DNA of 12,500 nucleotides from Actinidia chinensis (lineage: Eukaryota; Streptophyta; Magnoliopsida; Ericales; Actinidiaceae): NCBI GenBank assembly GCA_009663005.1, contig CM018905.1, positions 5,672,214-5,684,713 of the forward strand. Direction: 5' to 3'. Each line of letters starts with the position of its first letter. Within the stretch, counting starts at the first letter, position 1. Position numbers and translations under genes: made by a program. Under the pieces are notes generated by a model. It had not been told where the DNA came from and made no database searches. It worked only from the letters and a program-made list of their open reading frames with translations. Of the stretch, positions 8,461 through 12,500 are shown piece after piece.

Positions 8461-8799
8461 CAAAAAAATCATGATACATCTTTGTCACTCCAGGAATGAA
8501 CTGCAAGTCGTGAATGCATGAAACTCATGGAAGAACATCGTTTCTACTAGGACATGGCACAAAACAATCGTAGATTATATCTCAAACTCTGTGATCCTCA
8601 TTGTAAAACCCAAATAGTTGGGCCTCATTTCGAGCAATGCCGGTCGCAAATTAGTCTTGCATCCACATATTGCTGTTGGGCCTCAATGACCCTATAATGT
8701 TAATGGCTTTCAGGACAATGTGAATAACGTTAGCAAACTCGTTCGGGTGCTACCGAGAAGCAAATCATTACTCACGATATCTTGAACATTTCCATCATG

Positions 8800-9460
8800 G
8801 ATGGAAATTGCTCGCCAAAAAACACCAAGCGATTTCCTACTAAGTGCATCGGCCACACGTGAGCCTTTCTGCGGATGATATTGTAAACGAAGTATAGTCG
8901 TTCCATGTATCCATCCAACGCCGTTGGCATCAAGTTCAAGTCCTTCTGTGTGAACAAGTTAGTACTTCTAAACTTTGTGGTCTGAAAACCACTTCAAACC
9001 GCTCTCCGTACAAGAAGCTCCAACTCTTTTAAGCAAATATAACGGCCGCAAGTTCCAAGTCATGAGTTGGATAATTTGTCGTTGCGTCTTTAACTGACGA
9101 GACCAATACGCAATCACTTTACCTAACTGACATCAAACACGCAACCCAAGCCATCAAGTGAAGCATAGCAATACACTAGATACCCCAACCCTCGCTCGGG
9201 TATAACAAGAAGTGGTGCCGAAGTCAGTCTCTTTCATAAGCTCTTGCAAGAATGCCGCACGCATCGTTCCAAACAAAACGAATTTCCTTCCTCGTAAGTC
9301 GAGTCCAATTGGTGCCGCTTAATCTTGGAAAAAATCCTCTTACAAATCGCCGGTATAACCAGCTGACACCAAGAAACTACGAATTTTCAAAATACGGTCT
9401 TCGGTCGTTTCCCAATTCATTCACTGATCAATCTTTGATGAATCCACAGCTACTCACTCC
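8800..9460 (-). pseudogene. RNase H remnant of the gypsy pol
   Basis: Fragments on the minus strand are KRLTSAPLLVIPERGLG (about 9175-9225), VYCYASLDGLGCV (about 9137-9176), NYPTHDLELAAVIFA (9032-9076), FSDHK (near 8985), FTQKDLNL (about 8931-8957) and ADALSRKSLGVFW (near 8813-8850). The family normally reads YCDAS at the first catalytic aspartate; here that codon, at 9165-9167, reads Tyr. RNase H degrades the RNA strand during reverse transcription. Several frameshifts interrupt it. Confidence 0.85.
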
Positions 9461-10204
9461 CCGACACAACGTGACCTAAGATTTTACCTAGGTAAACCAA
9501 AAACTCGCATTTGCTAAGCTTAGCATGACAAGCGATTTGTTCTAGCAAAAAAAACTTTGCAACACATCCCAAATGCTACTCGTGACTCAACGATGGCGAA
9601 TAGATCAAAGATGTCGTCCCATGAATACGACCCAGAAACGGTCAAGATATGGATTGAAGATACGATTCATCAAATCCATGAAAGCGGCTGCGCGCATTCG
9701 TAAAGACCAAATGGCATCACAAGAAACTCATAAGGCCCATAGCGTGAGCGAAAAAGCCGTCTTCGCAATATCATCTCTCCTCCGCTCTTTGATCCGCATT
9801 GATGATAACCCAATCTTAATCAATCTTCGAGAAATAGCTCGAACCTTTCAATGGGTCAAACAAGTCGTCGATCCTCGGAAGTGTATACTTTGTTCTTTAT
9901 TGTCCCCACGATTAATCGCCGATAATCTACGCACATTCTAAGTGATCCATCCTTCTTCTTAGCAAATAAAGCCAAGCCGAGCTCCCAGCTCCCCATGGTG
10001 ATGCGTTAGGTCGGATAAGCCTTTACCAATAATCTTGAAACTCTGAACTTTCAGTTCTTGTAGCTCTAGCGTTGCATAAACGATACAGTGGTACCGATAT
10101 AAGCGCAGTGCCCGTAAAGATCCAGGGAGATTCCAATAATCCGTCCCAGTGTGGTGGTAACTCCACAAATCCTCTGGAAAGACATCTTGAAAATGCACAA
10201 CAAC
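9460..10204 (-). pseudogene. Reverse transcriptase remnant of the gypsy pol
   Basis: In order on the minus strand: VVVHFQDVFPEDL (10166-10204, the domain start), LELQELKVQ (10043-10069), KKKDGSLRMCVDYRRLIVG (from 9960 down), SSYFSKID (near 9848), RYGPYEFLVMPFGL (9703-9744), two adjacent Asp codons at 9610-9618 followed by an Ile codon (the F-x-DD catalytic box, out of frame with the preceding VVFM), and SKCEFLVYLGKILGHVVSG (9460-9516). These are the standard Ty3/gypsy RT blocks in normal order and spacing, so no large internal deletion occurred here; damage is by small shifts and stops. Confidence 0.9.
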
Positions 10205-10319
10205 CGGTGGCAGGGCCACACAACTACGCTCAATAAATACCTCATCGACCAAGCACGCGATAAAGAAAATTCAAATCCCCTTGCTACGCCCATTCAGTAG
10301 ACGAAGAGACAAAACCACC

Positions 10320-10690
10320 CACCTCTCGATCTCCCCATAAATTGAAAGCGATCTCCCTCAGGTGGTACAAAAGGTAAACGGTGTCGACACCAGTCTATCA
10401 TGGCCCGATATTCGGCCGAAAACTCATTCAACCAATCCAACCAAAGGATTCGTCAAACGAAGTCATGTCTAATACATAAAATCAAACACGAAACGTCGAT
10501 CAACTATTTCAACCTCACAAGATCTACCAACTCTCTTAAAGTCGATCTCCCCCCAACTGGATGTCTAACATCATGCACTGAAATCTAGATACATCAATCT
10601 CTAAGTCCCAATCCCAAAGCAAAAGATGATGAGATGAAATGAATGTGAATGCTCCCGTTCGATGAGGAACACGAGCCCACGAATGAACAT
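10320..10690 (-). pseudogene. Aspartic protease remnant of the gypsy pol
   Basis: The clear part is the end of the domain: ILWLDWLNE (about 10430-10458, for the family ILGMDWL), SAEYRAMID (near 10390-10417) and PFVPPEGDRFQFMGRS (about 10328-10378). The expected active-site block (D-S/T-G-A) should lie near 10640-10670. There the text VF then, in another frame, CSFVG is readable but the Ser-Gly-Ala part is not, which suggests a small deletion over the active site. In intact elements this protease cuts the Gag-Pol polyprotein. Confidence 0.65.
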
Positions 10691-11280
10691 AAGTCAAAAG
10701 ACCTCGCACACAGAGGTATCCAATTGTGCTGCCTTCTGTCCTCTACCCTGACGGTCCCAGCTGCTGATGTTATAGCGTAAAAACCCGCCTTTGCGTCCTC
10801 TGACCTCTGCTGAAGCTACAGCCTTTGGTCTGGACTGTAATGAAGTTTTGTGCTGATGTAAATGCTGGAGTGGCCCTCGAGCCTGAACTGACCGAGTCGT
10901 TTGTTTCGATCTTCCCCGTAGCTCCCTGACTGTTCTCGTTCTCCCTCTGCTTTCACTGGCGACTGATTGACCCACCTAACCACACCATAGCAGGTAGGTG
11001 GCCCCATGACTAGTGATTGTCCCTGTGCCTGGATGTGAGATTGCCCCCTGCTTGTGCGACTGCTGCTTTGCTTACCCTTCAGTAGGCGTCCACTATACGA
11101 TGGACCTGGTTATGACAACCAAAACAATCGGCCCTCCTCGAGATGTTTGGCCCTTCCTCCCATCACCGACTCTTGTGATCATCTCCTTCATCTCGAATTC
11201 CCTACGAGCCCCGCGTGTTCCCGTGCCCCACGCTCTCCCCGTATGATTTTCGCACGACCTCTCGCGTTCGTGGTTGGCAT
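10690..11280 (-). pseudogene. Gag remnant: start and zinc knuckles, core missing
   Basis: An ATG at 11278-11280 (minus) opens MPTTNARGRAKI, like the starts of plant gypsy Gag. Only about 150 bases later comes a zinc knuckle, CFGCHNQVHRIVDA (11085-11126): the CCH of the CCHC pattern is present, but the final Cys position reads Ala next to a probable one-base shift. A second, more damaged knuckle starts with PPTCYG near 11000. Typical Gag has several hundred residues of capsid between these points, so the core appears deleted. Gag forms the particle and packages RNA. Confidence 0.7.
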
Positions 11281-11425
11281 GTTTTACACATACCACACAA
11301 AGCAATAAGTACATCATATTCACTTATGATTAGTCATAATATTGCTATAGCATAATCAGTTTAAAACATATAGTAGACACGTTCATGTTATCCCTATCAG
11401 CAGAGATAAGTACACACGAACGTTA
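11281..11425 (-). other. Gypsy 5' untranslated leader
   Basis: About 145 bases of AT-rich sequence lie between the primer-binding site and the presumed gag ATG. No frame is open through it on the minus strand. Length and position fit an untranslated leader. Confidence 0.5.
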
Positions 11426-11438
11426 CCTCTCAATACTT
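11426..11438 (-). other. Degenerate primer-binding site of the gypsy element
   Basis: On the minus strand the text next to the end of the 5' LTR reads AAAGTATTGAGAGG, which resembles the iMet-type TGGTATCAGAGC with several mismatches. It coincides with the point where similarity between the two LTR copies stops, and this placement rather than the match quality supports the call. A rival spot (minus TTATCTCTGC near 11400-11410) is weaker. Confidence 0.35.
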
Positions 11439-12500
11439 TCAGAGGCAAAACACTAGATCAAGTTTTCAAGGCAACAACAACAACAATGATGGTTGTGGAT
11501 GAAGTTATTTCCTCCTAGCAGCGTTCACTATAGGCAGATGAAGGAGTCGATGTGGGATATTCTATTTTAAAAAATACTTACCACTGTGCAGAGACAAAGA
11601 GTATATTCTTCTACATCTGTAGCTGCGAGGAACTTATCGGATTGCGACACACGACATAGAATTGTTGCAAAGAAATAGTTCTGTCGGCATGCAAACGGGA
11701 GATCCATGAATAGTGACCGGGATAAGGCATGTTTTATTAAGATGCAAGATTCGAAGTGATGAATCTTTGAAGTTAGTGGAGGAACACTCAGAGTTTCCAA
11801 GAAAAACAGGAAATGCTACAAGGGAAGGAAGATTGGAGGGCTATATCAATTGGCGAAAAAATGTCCACACAGGAGGAGCTGCTGTCCGACATGAGTCTAG
11901 TGATATTAGCAAGAAGAATGGACGAAGAAAGCAACCGTTGCACAGAAACACGCAAAGCAAGCGCATGAATACCAGAAGGATATACTTGAAGGATCCAGAG
12001 TGTCACGCTCCGGTCAAACCAGACCCGGCCACGTAAGCAAACAACTCCATGTGGAGAAAGTCAAACAAAAAAAAAATGACAATACACGTCATTTACATCA
12101 GAGTGGCGGAAATAATATTACACATCTAAATGTACCCTTTAATATGTTTTATCAATTAACAGCAACAACTGGCATCCACATGCCTCAAGACATCAGGATA
12201 ACCCTCGGTAACCTGAATCATTGTTTTATAGTAAGGTGAGTTACCTGAGAAAGATTTAACATAGACTTGATGCTTCAAGCCAAAATCCTGATCCTAACTA
12301 TACTATGAAAACCATATGAATAAAGTATACTTTTCATTTATATCAACATATACTTTTGATTTCAATCCGTGATTGTCTCAAATCAACAGGTTTCCCAAAA
12401 TTCAACTTTTCTCACAAGGCATTACTCAAATAATTTAGAATGACATAAAACATTTAGACCAATACCTAACCATCTTATTATGGCACTAAGCACTTGAGAA
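11437..12500 (-). repeat. 5' LTR of the gypsy element, cut by the window end
   Basis: It is a direct repeat of 4888-5963. Long shared blocks include GGCATGTTTTATTAAGATGC (11726-11745 versus 5177-5196), CAGGAGGAGCTGCTGTC, GATATACTTGAAGGATCCAG, GTGTCACGCTCCGGTCAAAC and TGATGCTTCAAGCCAAAATC. Differences are largely small insertions and deletions. The U3 part with the TATA box and the tandem repeat lies beyond the window. The plus-strand frame 11713-12036 is antisense to the LTR and is not called a gene. Confidence 0.88.

Larger units (their letters stand above)
4888..12500 (-). mobile_element. Ty3/gypsy LTR retrotransposon, chromovirus Tekay/Del-like, degenerate, 5' end outside window
   Basis: Two direct repeats, 4888-7195 and about 11437 to the window end, flank a minus-strand gag-PR-RT-RH-INT order, which is the Ty3/gypsy order. 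Clade assignment rests on the pol tail (KEATWERDQ followed by a RDEI-type end next to the polypurine tract), the KKDG...CVDYRRL and FTQKDLNL wording, and the long LTR. The internal part is only about 4.2 kb, shorter than a full element, mainly because the gag core is missing. Many frameshifts and stops mean it cannot encode proteins as written. The five bases before 4888 (GAATT) are the predicted target-site duplication; its partner lies outside the window. Confidence 0.92.

Noticed and set aside
11093..11323. Minus-strand 76-codon frame as an intact gene
   Set aside because: It runs across the Gag remnant in a frame other than that of the zinc knuckle; it is a shadow of the broken gag.

Overview
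The window looks like repeat-rich intergenic DNA from a land plant, most likely an angiosperm. The evidence is strongly AT-rich non-coding DNA, plant-type TATA boxes, and two LTR retrotransposons primed by initiator-Met tRNA-like sites. One of these carries a chromovirus-type (Ty3/gypsy, Tekay/Del-like) gag-pol. I found no convincing host protein-coding gene, tRNA, rRNA or CRISPR. No uninterrupted reading frame longer than about 126 codons exists, and those I inspected are chance frames or fragments of retrotransposon genes.

Layout. Positions 1-2706 are AT-rich intergenic DNA. They hold a 98-bp tandem duplication carrying TATA-like boxes (680-863), a fold-back with two TCP-type motifs (1355-1456), a 33-bp-spaced direct repeat (1465-1513), a short hairpin (1972-1993), an (AT)n microsatellite (2138-2182) and a pyrimidine tract (2545-2607). 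Positions 2707-3482 are an LTR, probably Copia-type, with a TATA box and six TGGGCY motifs, followed at 3485-3503 by a degenerate tRNA-iMet primer-binding site. The element has no recognisable gag or pol and fades into non-coding sequence. Positions 3832-4887 hold non-coding repeat-like DNA with a TTGACC cluster, a 67-bp tandem duplication and a purine-rich tract.

Positions 4888 to beyond 12500 are one Ty3/gypsy element on the minus strand. It reads, in its own direction: 5' LTR (about 11437 to beyond 12500, cut by the window), degenerate primer-binding site (about 11426-11438), gag start (11280), zinc knuckles (about 11000-11126), protease remnant, reverse transcriptase, RNase H, integrase with the GKLS-type tail, a chromodomain-like end (about 7264), polypurine tract (7196-7211) and 3' LTR (7195 down to 4888, about 2.3 kb).

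The element is dead as written. Recognisable motifs of every pol domain are present but spread over all three minus frames with many one-base shifts. The gag core is missing and one catalytic RNase H aspartate reads as tyrosine. The two LTR copies differ largely by small insertions and deletions, many at short base runs, so part of the damage could be sequencing or assembly error rather than decay. I see no new biological system here; the points worth checking are in the LTRs and the regulatory-motif clusters.
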